Shown here: in pieces, positions 26,731 through 35,530 of the stretch | Layout of the letters: every line of letters begins with the position of its first letter | Numbering within the stretch: the first letter of the stretch is position 1 | Assembly: GCF_024700075.1 (NCBI RefSeq) | Contig: NZ_JAJONE010000001.1 | Location: 1,302,001 to 1,366,000 of the forward strand | DNA from: Hymenobacter sp. J193 | GTDB lineage: Bacteria > Bacteroidota > Bacteroidia > Cytophagales > Hymenobacteraceae | Direction: 5' to 3' | Length of the DNA: 64,000 nt | Notes under the pieces: generated by a model | The model's database searches: none | Seen by the model: only the letters and a program-made list of their open reading frames with translations | What the model was told of the DNA's origin: nothing | Translations under genes and position numbers: made by a program

Positions 26731-27459
26731 TCAGCTGGCCTTATCCAGTTGAGTCTGCGCGGCTTTGCTTTCGGAGGCAGCCTGTACAGGCGTGGCTTCG
26801 GCAGCGGGAGCAGCCTGCCCGGTACGCATGATTTCGGCAACCTGTTCCTGCAGGCGGCGCATCGATTCGCGGGCAAAGCGCTTCTGCAGCATCCGGCCGA
26901 AAAGCTTAAAGCCAATCCAGTAGAATGGGTTGCGAATCTGGCCGTGCTGGGAAAAGGCGTGAATGCGGAATACCACGCGCCCGGTAGCCAGAAATTTATG
27001 AATGGTGAAGTCAATCTGCCCGCGCTCAAAGTGGCCTTCTAGGGTGCGGTAGTTGTAGCCCCACACCTGCTCCTCGCCCTCGGGCGAGGGGCGCCGCTCG
27101 TCCGTGACGCCGCCGATGCGCACACCAAACCAGAACGAGAAACCCAGAAACTGCGCCCGCAGCACCATCAGCCGTTTCTCCAGGGGCTGATCGGGCACGA
27201 AGATGCCGGTGATGAGGTTGGGCGGCGGAAAGGAGTAACGACGCAGCACTTCCTGGGCCGCAACCCAACTGCCGTGGGCGGCCGGCGGACCAGGCGTTTC
27301 CCGGGGCAATTCCAGCTCGTAGTCGTCGATGCGCCAGCCGTTTTCGGCGGTGTACTCGCTCACACGGGTGAGGTCGAAGTTTACCTGGGCCTTTTCGTAA
27401 GCCGCCAGGCGGGCTTGCTCCTGCTCCCAGAGCGCGGGGGCGTTAGATGGGGCGTTCAT
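26731..27459 (-). CDS. DUF1990-like protein
   Basis: A protein of 242 residues resembling the DUF1990/UPF0548 family: the core GYNYRTLEGHFERGQIDFTIHKF and the following VVFRIHAFSQHG segment match its usual pattern. It is cytoplasmic with an Ala-rich tail. Its 5' end overlaps the 3' end of the gene upstream by 17 bp, indicating coupled translation. The biochemical role of the family is unknown. Confidence 0.75.
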   Translation of the reverse strand: MNAPSNAPALWEQEQARLAAYEKAQVNFDLTRVSEYTAENGWRIDDYELELPRETPGPPAAHGSWVAAQEVLRRYSFPPPNLITGIFVPDQPLEKRLMVLRAQFLGFSFWFGVRIGGVTDERRPSPEGEEQVWGYNYRTLEGHFERGQIDFTIHKFLATGRVVFRIHAFSQHGQIRNPFYWIGFKLFGRMLQKRFARESMRRLQEQVAEIMRTGQAAPAAEATPVQAASESKAAQTQLDKAS

Positions 27460-28021
27460 GACGTTCCTTATGTTGACCGTTCTCGTCTTTTTCTACGGTT
27501 TCTACCTGCACCGGCCCTAGGGGGTGGCCGCCGCTGGCCTCGGCGGCGCGCTGGCAAAACGTCACCCAGGTTTGCTCCTGGACCTGCTTACCTACCCCGA
27601 TGGTGCTGTAGGCAAAGGCTACCAGTCCGTCGCGGGAGCGGGCCCGCGAGTGAATTTCAAACCGCAGCGCATTGGCTTTGCCAGGCAGCTGGCGGACCGA
27701 AAAGCGGATGCGGCCAGCTTCGGGGTGGCCTTCGAGCGTCACCAGCTCAAAATGCTGGTCGGCTACTTCCGTCACGCGCACTTCCCCGTTCCAGGGACCC
27801 AGAATTTTGATGTGAAACTCGTCGCCGACGGCCAGGCTGTGGGCCTCACCTTTTTCCTTGTGAAAATCGGCCAGCAGGTCGGGAGAAAATTTCTCCAGGT
27901 CGCACTTGATTTCGTTGAACAGCTCCTTAGCCGATTTTTGGGGGTGCTCCACGTCGATATAGTACCGCCGCTCGATGTGCGGGCCGGCACCGGTCTGGGC
28001 GGGTTGTTCGGGTTTGTTCAT
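27443..28021 (-). CDS. Second DUF1990-like protein
   Basis: A protein of 192 residues from ATG 28021 (MNKPEQPAQTG). Its core is similar to that of its operon partner (GEVRVTEVADQHFELVTLEGHPEAGRIRFSVR; then LRFEIHSRARSRDGLVAFAYSTIG), so the pair may have arisen by duplication or act as a heteromer. No signal peptide. Expressed first in a two-gene operon divergent from endonuclease V. Confidence 0.7.
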   Translation of the reverse strand: MNKPEQPAQTGAGPHIERRYYIDVEHPQKSAKELFNEIKCDLEKFSPDLLADFHKEKGEAHSLAVGDEFHIKILGPWNGEVRVTEVADQHFELVTLEGHPEAGRIRFSVRQLPGKANALRFEIHSRARSRDGLVAFAYSTIGVGKQVQEQTWVTFCQRAAEASGGHPLGPVQVETVEKDENGQHKERHERPI

Positions 28022-28218
28022 AGCAGCGGGCCGGCGCCGGGGTGTGGCCGCCAAGCCAGGTTTTCCTAACGCAGCGCAGCCCAGCCGGGTTAGGCTGGCG
28101 GTAAATCAGCGAATGGGTGAATGAATAGATGTGCCCGCGCCACCGTATAAGGCCAACTTTTCTTGCTCGTAGCCGCGCGTCTCTATCAGACAACAGATAC
28201 CGTGCGCAACGTCAAATC

Positions 28219-28260
28219 CACTCACTCACTCACTCACTCACTCACTCACTCACTCACTCA
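28219..28260. repeat. CACT tetranucleotide repeat, 10.5 units
   Basis: A perfect (CACT)n tract ending 9 bp before the endonuclease V ATG at 28270. Simple repeats of this type change length by slippage. At this position it would alter leader length or promoter spacing for nfi. The frame upstream of the ATG is open through the repeat as Leu-Thr-His-Ser units. Confidence 0.95.
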
Positions 28261-28269
28261 CACTCGCCA

Positions 28270-28956
28270 ATGGCCTACTACCGCCCCTATCACCCGCCCG
28301 CCGACCCACTCATTGTGCGGGACCTGACGCGTCAGCAGGACGAGCTGCGCGCCCACCTCCGCCTGGAACCGTTGGCAGCTGAGCCCGCCCTTATTGCTGG
28401 CTGCGACTCCTCGTTTCCGACGCCGGAAACGGTGTTGTCGGTGTTTGTGGTGCTGCGGTTTCCGTCGCTGGAGCTGGTGGAGAAGGTTTACTATACCGGC
28501 CCCGTGACGCTGCCTTACATTCCGGGGCTGCTGGCTTTCCGGGAAGCGCCCAACCTGCTGCTGGCCTACGATAAGCTGCAGCACAAGCCCGACGTTATCA
28601 TGGTGGATGGGCACGGCATTGCGCACCCGCGCCGCATGGGCATTGCTGCGCATCTGGGCGTGCTGCTCGACCGGCCCACCTTCGGCGTCGCCAAAAACAA
28701 GCTGACGGGCACTTTCCAGGAACCCGCGCCGGAGAAGGGCAGCATCAGCCCGCTCACCGACAAAAGCGGGGAGCTGCTGGGCCAGGTTATCCGCAGCAAG
28801 GACAAGGTGCTGCCGCTGTTCGTGAGTCCCGGCCACCGCTGCGACCAGGCCACGGCTACCCGCCTCACGCTGGCCTGTCTGCGCGGCTACAAGCTGCCCG
28901 AGCCTACCCGCCTGGCCGACCACTGGGCCGAAGAATTCAAGAAAGAGCTGTGCTGA
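28270..28956 (+). CDS. nfi: Endonuclease V
   Basis: A protein of 228 residues, the normal length. It nicks DNA one base 3' of deoxyinosine and other deaminated bases. The catalytic metal Asp is in GCDSSF. PYIPGLLAFREAP holds the conserved Glu and PYIP wedge, DGHGIAHPRRMGIAAHLG the second Asp, and GVAKNKL the Lys. The start ATG 28270 is the first Met beyond the tetranucleotide repeat; an in-frame start at 28129 would add a low-complexity leader and is rejected. Its stop overlaps the next ATG (TGATG). Confidence 0.95.
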   Translation: MAYYRPYHPPADPLIVRDLTRQQDELRAHLRLEPLAAEPALIAGCDSSFPTPETVLSVFVVLRFPSLELVEKVYYTGPVTLPYIPGLLAFREAPNLLLAYDKLQHKPDVIMVDGHGIAHPRRMGIAAHLGVLLDRPTFGVAKNKLTGTFQEPAPEKGSISPLTDKSGELLGQVIRSKDKVLPLFVSPGHRCDQATATRLTLACLRGYKLPEPTRLADHWAEEFKKELC

Positions 28957-29661
28957 TGTTCCGAAAAACAGTTTTCTGCCTGCTGAGCACCGTAGTAGCC
29001 GGGTTGCTTAGCTGCCAGTCCGATACGCCCCGGCAGCCCGCCTCTGCCCCAGCAGCTCCGGCCGCCGCTCCTCCTCCATCTGCTCCGGCTGCCAGTTCCG
29101 GCCAGCCCCGCACCACGTCGGCAACAGCTCCGGCTGCCGCTGACACCTCCTTCCTGGCCACCTGGCAGCAGTTCGACCGTGCGCTACGGCAGTCGGATTC
29201 CGTGGCCCTGCAGGCGCTGATTGACCCCGCTGCCGGTCTGTGGATACTGGAGCAACCGGGCGCTATGCCGCTGCTGACGCACGTTGTGCGGACGGCATCC
29301 TTCCGCCGCGAGTACCAGCAACAGCCCTTGTTTTCGCTTGTGGCCCAGTTGATGCCGTGTGCTACCCCCCACCGCCGTAGAGCAGTTTCCGCCTTTCGAC
29401 TGCGGGGCCCAGGATAAGGGCCGCTCTGGCTTTGCGCGGGAAGGGTGTTTCGTGGGGCCGGGCACTGAGTTTCGGGCGCTGCAGGTGTGGCCCTACGCTA
29501 CCGTTCGGGGCGGCACGCAGGCCCAGGGTCAGGCGGCCCAGCAGCGCGTGAGGCGCACGGTGCTGCAAACGGCCACCAGCTTCCGGTTTCATTTCGGACG
29601 ATTGGCTGATGGGCGCTGGCGGCTGCTGTTTATGGACTTACGCGTGCCCTGCAGCGCCTAA
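28956..29661 (+). CDS. Hypothetical lipoprotein, frame broken at a C6 run
   Basis: Starts in the nfi stop (TGATG) with a lipoprotein signal (MFRKTVFCLLSTVVAGLLSC, Cys20) and a Pro/Ala-rich tether, then a helix-rich domain (FLATWQQFDRALRQSDSVAL). The frame stops at 29417. Dropping one C from the six at 29365-29370 joins it to the frame ending at 29661 (PTAVEQFPPFDCGAQDKG...), giving about 234 aa. The second part looks coding (VWPYATVRGGTQAQ; FGRLADGRWRLLFMDL). It is either a sequence error or a recent pseudogene. Its end overlaps the convergent gluQ by 24 bp. Confidence 0.7.
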
Positions 29662-30549
29662 AGCAGCCTGCAGATGCGCCAATGACTCCGCCGCCGTTGT
29701 CGGCAAGCCCAGCAGTTGCGCCACTACTACATATACCACCCGTGGGCTATCGGCCTCGGCCGCAATACCGCGCTGCGTGGAAGCCTGGGTTGATTTGGAG
29801 AGCTTTAGGCCATCGGCCCCTGGCAGCAGGGCGTGGTGGCCGAACCGGATGCGCTGAAAGGCAGCCATGCCGGGCAGCTTGCAAGCCAGCCAAAGCTGCG
29901 CGGCCGTGCTGGGCAGCAGGTCCTGGCCCCGAACGATAAGCGTCACGCCCAGGCGCACATCATCCACCACCGAAGCCAGCTGGTAAGCCGGCCATCCGTC
30001 TTTCCGGCGCACCACAAAGTCGCCCAGCACGGCATCCAGTGGCACTACTGCTGGTCCTTGCCACAGGTCCTGAAAATCAACCAGCGTACCGGCCGGCACC
30101 CGTGCCCGCCAGGCCGTTTCGGTCGCATCAAGGGGCACATCCAACTTCTGACAAGTGCCGGGGTAATGCCCGCTTACGGTGGTGCGGGCCAGCTCGGTGC
30201 GGGAGCAGCGGCAGCCGTAAAACAGCCCCGGCTGCGTTGCGCGGGCCGCCTGCAGCACGGCTTCGTATTCGGGCAGAAAATGGCGCTGGGAGAAGTGCTG
30301 CTCGAAGTCGGTGGGGCCGCCGGGGCCGTGGTCGTAGTCGAGGCCCAGCCACTGCAGGGTCTGAAAGATATTCTCCAGGTAAGCCGGCCGGAAACGGGCG
30401 CGGTCCAGGTCGTCGATGCGCAGGTGCAGGGTGCCGCCAGCCTGGCGCACCAGCAGCCAGGTGAGCGTGAAGTTCACGGCGTTGCCCAGGTGCAGAAAGC
30501 CGCTGGGCGTGGGCGCCAGACGCGAAACAACGGGCGAAATAAGGGACAA
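29638..30549 (-). CDS. gluQ: Glutamyl-Q tRNA(Asp) synthetase-like protein
   Basis: About 303 residues, i.e. only the catalytic domain of glutamyl-tRNA synthetase without the anticodon-binding domain, as in GluQ/YadB. That enzyme charges Glu onto queuosine of tRNA(Asp). The HIGH-type motif is FLHLGNA, the KMSKS-type motif LKLSKS, and the zinc-binding CRCSRTEL with YPGTC is retained. No ATG fits. The TTG at 30549 is proposed because a -7-like box (TATCTTTA, complement at 30571-30578) lies just upstream. Confidence 0.88.
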   Translation of the reverse strand: MSLISPVVSRLAPTPSGFLHLGNAVNFTLTWLLVRQAGGTLHLRIDDLDRARFRPAYLENIFQTLQWLGLDYDHGPGGPTDFEQHFSQRHFLPEYEAVLQAARATQPGLFYGCRCSRTELARTTVSGHYPGTCQKLDVPLDATETAWRARVPAGTLVDFQDLWQGPAVVPLDAVLGDFVVRRKDGWPAYQLASVVDDVRLGVTLIVRGQDLLPSTAAQLWLACKLPGMAAFQRIRFGHHALLPGADGLKLSKSTQASTQRGIAAEADSPRVVYVVVAQLLGLPTTAAESLAHLQAALGAAGHA

Positions 30550-30570
30550 GGGCAGCAGTATAGCGACGCG

Positions 30571-30578
30571 TAAAGATA
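30571..30578 (-). promoter_or_regulatory. -7-like box for gluQ
   Basis: On the minus strand TATCTTTA matches TAnnTTTG except for the final base, about 22 bp before the proposed TTG start. Confidence 0.35.
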
Positions 30579-30675
30579 TCAACAGCGGCCGCGCTGACGG
30601 CCCTTTGGTATATTCAGCTTAAACTATTCACTTGCGCGGCCGTCCAAGCGCCTCCCCCGTTTTCCTGCGCTGCCC

Positions 30676-30771
30676 ATGAAACATTGCCTACTCTTTCTGC
30701 TCCTGTACCTGGTGCAGGGCTTTGCCGCCGATGGCCACAACCTCGGCGTGCAGCACCTGATGGTGCAGTAA
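30676..30771 (+). CDS. Possible 31-residue secreted peptide or gene remnant
   Basis: ATG 30676 opens a short frame encoding a textbook signal peptide (MKHCLLFLLLYLVQGFAA) plus 13 residues ending at TAA. It could be a tiny secreted peptide, or the 5' stump of an envelope-protein gene cut by deletion. The rest of the 395-bp gap (30583-30977) is AT-richer towards its end and presumably holds the pirin promoter. Confidence 0.3.
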   Translation: MKHCLLFLLLYLVQGFAADGHNLGVQHLMVQ

Positions 30772-30977
30772 GCAAAAAGGCGCTGACAATCAGGCAAGGC
30801 CGTTTTGCTTCCGATTCAGTTGGCTTACGAATACCTCGCTGTTATCCGAAACGCATTAGCGGCTGCTTCCTGCTGAAAAAATATATAGCGCTAAGGAAAC
30901 ATTTTGTCGCAACCTATGTATGTACATATATTCGCAGCCGCTTCACTCCGGACGGCTTTCGATTACGCTCTACTTTT

Positions 30978-31691
30978 ATGAAAACGGTTCTGCACGCGGC
31001 TGATAGCCGCGGCCACGCCAGCCACGGCTGGCTCAACTCTTACCATACCTTCAGCTTCGCGGGCTACAACAACCCGGCGCGGGTGCACTTCGGAGCCCTG
31101 CGTGTGCTCAACGACGACACCGTGGCGGCGGGCATGGGCTTCGGCACGCACCCGCACGACAACATGGAAATCATCAGCATTCCGCTGGAAGGCACGCTGG
31201 AGCACAAAGACAGCGCCGGCAACCACGGCATCATCCGCCAGGGCGACGTGCAGGTGATGAGTGCCGGCACCGGCATTGCCCACAGCGAGAAAAACCACAG
31301 CCGCCAGGAGCAGGTGAAGTTTCTGCAGATCTGGGTGTTTCCGAACCAGCGCAACGTTACGCCCCGCTACGACCAGCAGACGTTCCGGGCCGAAGACCGC
31401 CAAAACCAGTTTCAGCAAATCCTGTCGCCCTCGCCCGACGATGCCGGGGTGTGGATTCAGCAGGATGCCTGGTTTCACCTGGCCGATTTCTCCGCCGGCC
31501 ACGCCGCCGACTATTCGCTGAAAAAGCCTGGCAACGGCGTGTATGTGTTTGTGCTGGAAGGCGACGTGACCGTGAGCAGCCAGCCCCTGCATCGCCGCGA
31601 CGGGCTGGGCGTGTGGGAAACCGACACCCTGCAATTCAGCGCCGATACGAATGCCCGGGTGCTGCTGATGGAAGTACCTATGAGCTTCTAG
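30978..31691 (+). CDS. Pirin family protein
   Basis: A protein of 237 residues of the bicupin pirin family. The N-terminal cupin carries the metal motif GTHPHDNMEIISIPLEG with further His in EHKDS, and QVMSAGTGIAHSE. Pirins bind iron; some act as quercetinases or as redox-responsive cofactors. It is cytoplasmic. The first of two pirins in this cluster, about 35 % alike by eye, with a nitroreductase between them. Confidence 0.93.
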   Translation: MKTVLHAADSRGHASHGWLNSYHTFSFAGYNNPARVHFGALRVLNDDTVAAGMGFGTHPHDNMEIISIPLEGTLEHKDSAGNHGIIRQGDVQVMSAGTGIAHSEKNHSRQEQVKFLQIWVFPNQRNVTPRYDQQTFRAEDRQNQFQQILSPSPDDAGVWIQQDAWFHLADFSAGHAADYSLKKPGNGVYVFVLEGDVTVSSQPLHRRDGLGVWETDTLQFSADTNARVLLMEVPMSF

Positions 31692-31802
31692 CAGCCTACC
31701 CGGCGGCTGGAACTACGTATGCACTGGCTTCCGGCTACGCCTTAATAGGCTTTACTTTTTCAACTTTCCTTCAGCGGCTGCCCGTGCTGCTGCTTTCCTG
31801 AT

Positions 31803-32381
31803 ATGAAACACGCCCCTACCACCTACCCGGTGCACGACCTTATTCGCAAACGCTGGAGCCCGCGCGCATTTGCCAGCTACCCCGTAGCTCCCGAAACCCT
31901 GAATCAGGTGTTCGAGGCCGCTTCCTGGGCCGCCAGCGCCATGAACGAGCAGCCCTGGCGCTACGTCTACGCCCACCACGCCGACACCGAGGCTTTCCAA
32001 AAAATGGTAGACTGCCTGCTGCCCGGCAACCAGCCCTGGGCCCGGCACGCCCCCGTTCTCGTTCTGGCCCTGATTAAAACCGACCTGGGCAACGGCACGC
32101 CCAACGGCGCCGCCCTCCACGACTTGGGCATGGCCAATGCCAACCTGATGCTGGAAGCCACGGCCCTCGGTTTGCACGGCCACTTTATGGGTGGCTTCGA
32201 CCGTGATAAGGCCCGGCAAGCCTTTCAGTTGCCGGAAAACCTGCAGCCCGTGGTGATGCTGGCGCTGGGCTACCTGGGCGAAGCCGAGCAGCTGGAGGAG
32301 CCGTTCCTGAGCCGCGAAAAAGCCCCGCGCCAGCGCAAGCCGCTCGCCGATTTTGCCTTTCACACCCAGCTTCCCGGCTAA
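31803..32381 (+). CDS. Nitroreductase family protein
   Basis: A protein of 192 residues. The N-terminal IRKRWSPRAFASYPV, the dimer/FMN-site pattern AASWAASAMNEQPWRYVY and the C-terminal LGYLGEAEQLEEP are typical of FMN-dependent nitroreductases. It would reduce nitro or quinone substrates with NAD(P)H. It lies between two pirin genes, 12 bp before the second, so it is cotranscribed with at least that one. This points to an electrophile or quinone stress unit. Confidence 0.9.
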   Translation: MKHAPTTYPVHDLIRKRWSPRAFASYPVAPETLNQVFEAASWAASAMNEQPWRYVYAHHADTEAFQKMVDCLLPGNQPWARHAPVLVLALIKTDLGNGTPNGAALHDLGMANANLMLEATALGLHGHFMGGFDRDKARQAFQLPENLQPVVMLALGYLGEAEQLEEPFLSREKAPRQRKPLADFAFHTQLPG

Positions 32382-32393
32382 CCGTTTTCTGCT

Positions 32394-33104
32394 ATGAACT
32401 ACCGCATCATCCGGGCTGCCGAGCGGGGCCTCAAAGACATTGGCTGGCTGCAAAGCAACTTCACGTTTTCCTTCAGCAGCTACGCCAACCCCGAGCGGAG
32501 CGGCTTCGGGCTGCTGCGCGTGTTCAACGACGACTTCGTGCAGAAAGGCGGCGGCTTTGGACTGCATGCGCACCAGAACATGGAAATTATTTCGGTGCTG
32601 CTGGCCGGCCGCATGAACCACAAGGACTCGCTGGGCTACTCCGAAATAATTGAGCCCGGCGGCGTGCAGATTATGAGTGCCGGCACCGGCCTGCGCCACG
32701 AGGAATACAACGTGGGCGACGACGAGGTCAACTTCCTGCAGATCTGGATTGAGCCCAAGCTGGGCAACATTGCCCCGCGCTACCAGCGCCGACAGTTCCC
32801 CGAGGAAAAGCGCCGCAACCAGCTCGTGACTATCGTCAGCAACGACGAAGGCACGGCCCACTGCTGGATAAACCAGAACGCCCGCCTTTCGCTGGGCTAC
32901 TTCGAGGCCGGTCAGCAGCTCAGATACCCACTCAAGCCGCTCAATAAAGCTGTATTCGTTTTCGTGATGGACGGCAGCCTGATGGTGAACGGCCAGGCCA
33001 TAGGCAAGCGCGACAGTATCGGCCTCTGGGACACAGACCTGGTTTCGATTGAGTGCCCTGCGGAAAGCCGCTTTATCATTATCGAAGCGCCTATTAACTC
33101 CTGA
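32394..33104 (+). CDS. Second pirin family protein
   Basis: A protein of 236 residues. The metal site appears as GLHAHQNMEIISVLLAG with NHKDS, and the QIMSAGTGLRHEEY motif is present. It is a diverged paralogue of the pirin upstream, starting 12 bp after the nitroreductase stop. Probably the last gene of the unit, followed by a hairpin. Confidence 0.92.
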   Translation: MNYRIIRAAERGLKDIGWLQSNFTFSFSSYANPERSGFGLLRVFNDDFVQKGGGFGLHAHQNMEIISVLLAGRMNHKDSLGYSEIIEPGGVQIMSAGTGLRHEEYNVGDDEVNFLQIWIEPKLGNIAPRYQRRQFPEEKRRNQLVTIVSNDEGTAHCWINQNARLSLGYFEAGQQLRYPLKPLNKAVFVFVMDGSLMVNGQAIGKRDSIGLWDTDLVSIECPAESRFIIIEAPINS

Positions 33105-33128
33105 CAACCTGCTTTTTCAGGACCCGCT

Positions 33129-33165
33129 GCAACGCCCTGGCCGAAAGCCAGGGCGTTGCGTTTGG
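33129..33165 (+). terminator. Hairpin after the pirin/nitroreductase unit
   Basis: GCAACGCCCTGGC (33129-33141) pairs perfectly with 33147-33159 around a CGAAA loop, followed by a short T-rich stretch. Confidence 0.75.
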
Positions 33166-33314
33166 CACAACCAGGGGCGTAGGCTTTGCGTGTTCGTAGG
33201 CAGTTGGCTACTGGCAATTGAGGAACTGGACCGCTACGCAGGCACCAGCGCGCCACTTTGCCGAATGCTTGCTAATTTAAGCGCCCAGACAGCTTTTTAC
33301 GCTGGCGCTTTTCT

Positions 33315-35444
33315 ATGAAACACATTGTTCCGGCGCTGGCGGCGCTGCTGATGGGCACTACAGCTGTAGCCCAAACTACCATCAAAACCCTGCCTTATCC
33401 CCAGACGCGCAAGGTCGATACCGTTACCACCTATTTCGGTACCAAGGTGGCCGACCCGTACCGCTGGCTGGAAGACGACCAGTCGGCCGATACCAAGGGC
33501 TGGGTGCATGAACAAAACAAGGTAACCCAGCAGTACCTCAGCCAGATTCCGTACCGCGACGCCATCCGCAAGCGCCTCGAAACGCTCTGGAACTACGAGA
33601 AATACAGCGCCCCTTTCAAGGAAGGCAAGTACACGTACTTCTACAAAAATTCGGGGTTGCAAAGCCAGTCGGTGCTGTACCGGCAGGTGGGCACGGGCGC
33701 GCCGGAGGTATTTCTCGACCCCAACCAGTTCGCCAAGGATGGCACTACCTCACTGGCGGGCATCAACTTCACCAAAGATGGCTCCCTGGCTGCCTATCAG
33801 ATTTCGGAGGGCGGCTCCGACTGGCGTAAGGTGATTGTGCTGAAAACGGCCGATAAAAAGCAGGTAGGCGACACCCTGCGCGACGTGAAGTTCTCGGGCC
33901 TGGCCTGGCAGGGCAACGAGGGGTTCTACTACAGTTCCTACGACAAGCCCAAGGCCGGCAGCCAACTGGCCGGCAAAACCCAGTATCACAAGCTCTACTA
34001 CCACAAGCTGGGCACGGCCCAGAGCATGGATAAGCTCATTTTTGGGGGTGATAAGACGCCGCGCCGCTACATCGGAGCCTCACTCACGGAAGACCAGCGC
34101 TTCCTCGTTATTACGGCGGCCAATACCACCACCGGCAACGAGCTGTATCTGCAGGACCTCAGCAAGCCCGGCAGCGCCATCGTAACGGTAGTAGACCACG
34201 AAAAGAACGAGAATGAAGTGGTGGACAACGTGGGCGGTAAGCTCTACATTTCCACCAACCTGAACGCGCCCAACAACCGCTTAGTGACCGTAGAAGCGGC
34301 CAAGCCCCAGCCCGCGAACTGGAAAAATCTGATTCCGGAAACCAAGAACGTGCTGACGGTGAGCACCGGCGGTGGCAAAATTTTCGCCAACTACCTACAG
34401 GATGCCACCACGCTTATTGAGCAGTACGATATGAACGGCAAGAAGGAGCGTTCCATTCAGCTGCCTTCGGTGGGTACGGCCTGGGGCTTCGGCACCAAGA
34501 AGGAAGAAAAGGAAACCTACTACACCTTCACCTCTTACATCTACCCGCCCACCATCTTCCGGTACGACATTGCCACCGGCAAATCAGAGGTATACAAAAA
34601 GTCCGGCGTGCAGTTCGACCCCAGCAAGTACGAGTCGAAGCAGGTGTTCTACACGTCCAAGGACGGCACCAAGGTGCCCATGATTATCACCTACAAGAAG
34701 GGCTTGGCGCTGAACGGTAAGAACCCCACGCTGCTGTACGCCTACGGCGGCTTCAACTCCAGCCTCACGCCCAGCTTCGGCACCTCTACCATTGTGCTGC
34801 TCGAAAACGGGGGCGTGTACGCCGTGGCCAACCTGCGCGGGGGCGGCGAATACGGCGAGAAGTGGCACCTGGCCGGCACCAAGCTGCAGAAACAGAACGT
34901 GTTCGACGACTTTATTGCCGCCAGTGAGTACCTGGTAAAAAGCAACTACACCTCCAAGGACTACCTAGCTATTTCGGGTGGCTCCAACGGCGGCCTGCTG
35001 GTGGGGGCTGTGATGGCGCAGCGGCCCGAGTTGTTCAAAGTGGCTTTCCCGGCCGTGGGCGTGATGGACATGCTGCGCTACAACCAGTTCACGGCCGGCG
35101 CCGGCTGGGCCTACGACTACGGCACGGCCCAGGACTCGAAGGAAATGTTTGAGTACCTCTACAAGTACTCGCCCTACCACGCCCTTAAGCCCGCCAGCTA
35201 CCCCGCTACGATGGTGACCACCGCCGACCACGACGACCGGGTGGTGCCCGCGCACTCATTCAAGTTTGCCTCGCGCCTGCAGGAAATGCAGAAAGGCCCG
35301 GCTCCGGCCCTTATCCGCATCGAAACCAAAGCCGGCCACGGGGCAGGCCGCTCCACCGCCCAGGTTATTAGTGAGCAGACCGACAAGTGGGCTTTCCTAT
35401 TCCAGAACATGGGCCTGACGCCTTACCAGACTCCGGCCAACTAA
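33315..35444 (+). CDS. Prolyl oligopeptidase family serine peptidase (S9A)
   Basis: A protein of 709 residues. After a signal peptide (MKHIVPALAALLMGTTAVAQ) comes VADPYRWLEDDQSADTKGWV, the hallmark start of S9A enzymes, then a seven-bladed propeller and a C-terminal alpha/beta-hydrolase domain. The catalytic Ser is residue 557 (SGGSNGGLLVG); Asp and His lie in TADHDDRVVPAHS and KAGHGAGRSTAQ. It cleaves short proline-containing peptides in the periplasm. Monocistronic, with a strong terminator. Confidence 0.96.
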   Translation: MKHIVPALAALLMGTTAVAQTTIKTLPYPQTRKVDTVTTYFGTKVADPYRWLEDDQSADTKGWVHEQNKVTQQYLSQIPYRDAIRKRLETLWNYEKYSAPFKEGKYTYFYKNSGLQSQSVLYRQVGTGAPEVFLDPNQFAKDGTTSLAGINFTKDGSLAAYQISEGGSDWRKVIVLKTADKKQVGDTLRDVKFSGLAWQGNEGFYYSSYDKPKAGSQLAGKTQYHKLYYHKLGTAQSMDKLIFGGDKTPRRYIGASLTEDQRFLVITAANTTTGNELYLQDLSKPGSAIVTVVDHEKNENEVVDNVGGKLYISTNLNAPNNRLVTVEAAKPQPANWKNLIPETKNVLTVSTGGGKIFANYLQDATTLIEQYDMNGKKERSIQLPSVGTAWGFGTKKEEKETYYTFTSYIYPPTIFRYDIATGKSEVYKKSGVQFDPSKYESKQVFYTSKDGTKVPMIITYKKGLALNGKNPTLLYAYGGFNSSLTPSFGTSTIVLLENGGVYAVANLRGGGEYGEKWHLAGTKLQKQNVFDDFIAASEYLVKSNYTSKDYLAISGGSNGGLLVGAVMAQRPELFKVAFPAVGVMDMLRYNQFTAGAGWAYDYGTAQDSKEMFEYLYKYSPYHALKPASYPATMVTTADHDDRVVPAHSFKFASRLQEMQKGPAPALIRIETKAGHGAGRSTAQVISEQTDKWAFLFQNMGLTPYQTPAN

Positions 35445-35466
35445 CCCGGGTTACTGGTTTTCAGCA

Positions 35467-35503
35467 AATGAGCCGGCTTCCACAGAAGCCGGCTCATTTT
35501 GTT
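35467..35503 (+). terminator. Terminator after prolyl oligopeptidase gene
   Basis: AATGAGCCGGCTTC (35467-35480) pairs perfectly with 35485-35498, followed by TTTT. Confidence 0.9.
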
Positions 35504-35530
35504 TAGTGGCTGCAGAAGGCGCAAAACAAT

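Noticed and set aside
28129..28269. N-terminal extension of endonuclease V through the CACT repeat
   Set aside because: It would add a low-complexity Leu-Thr-His-Ser leader absent from the family. The Met at 28270 gives the normal protein length.
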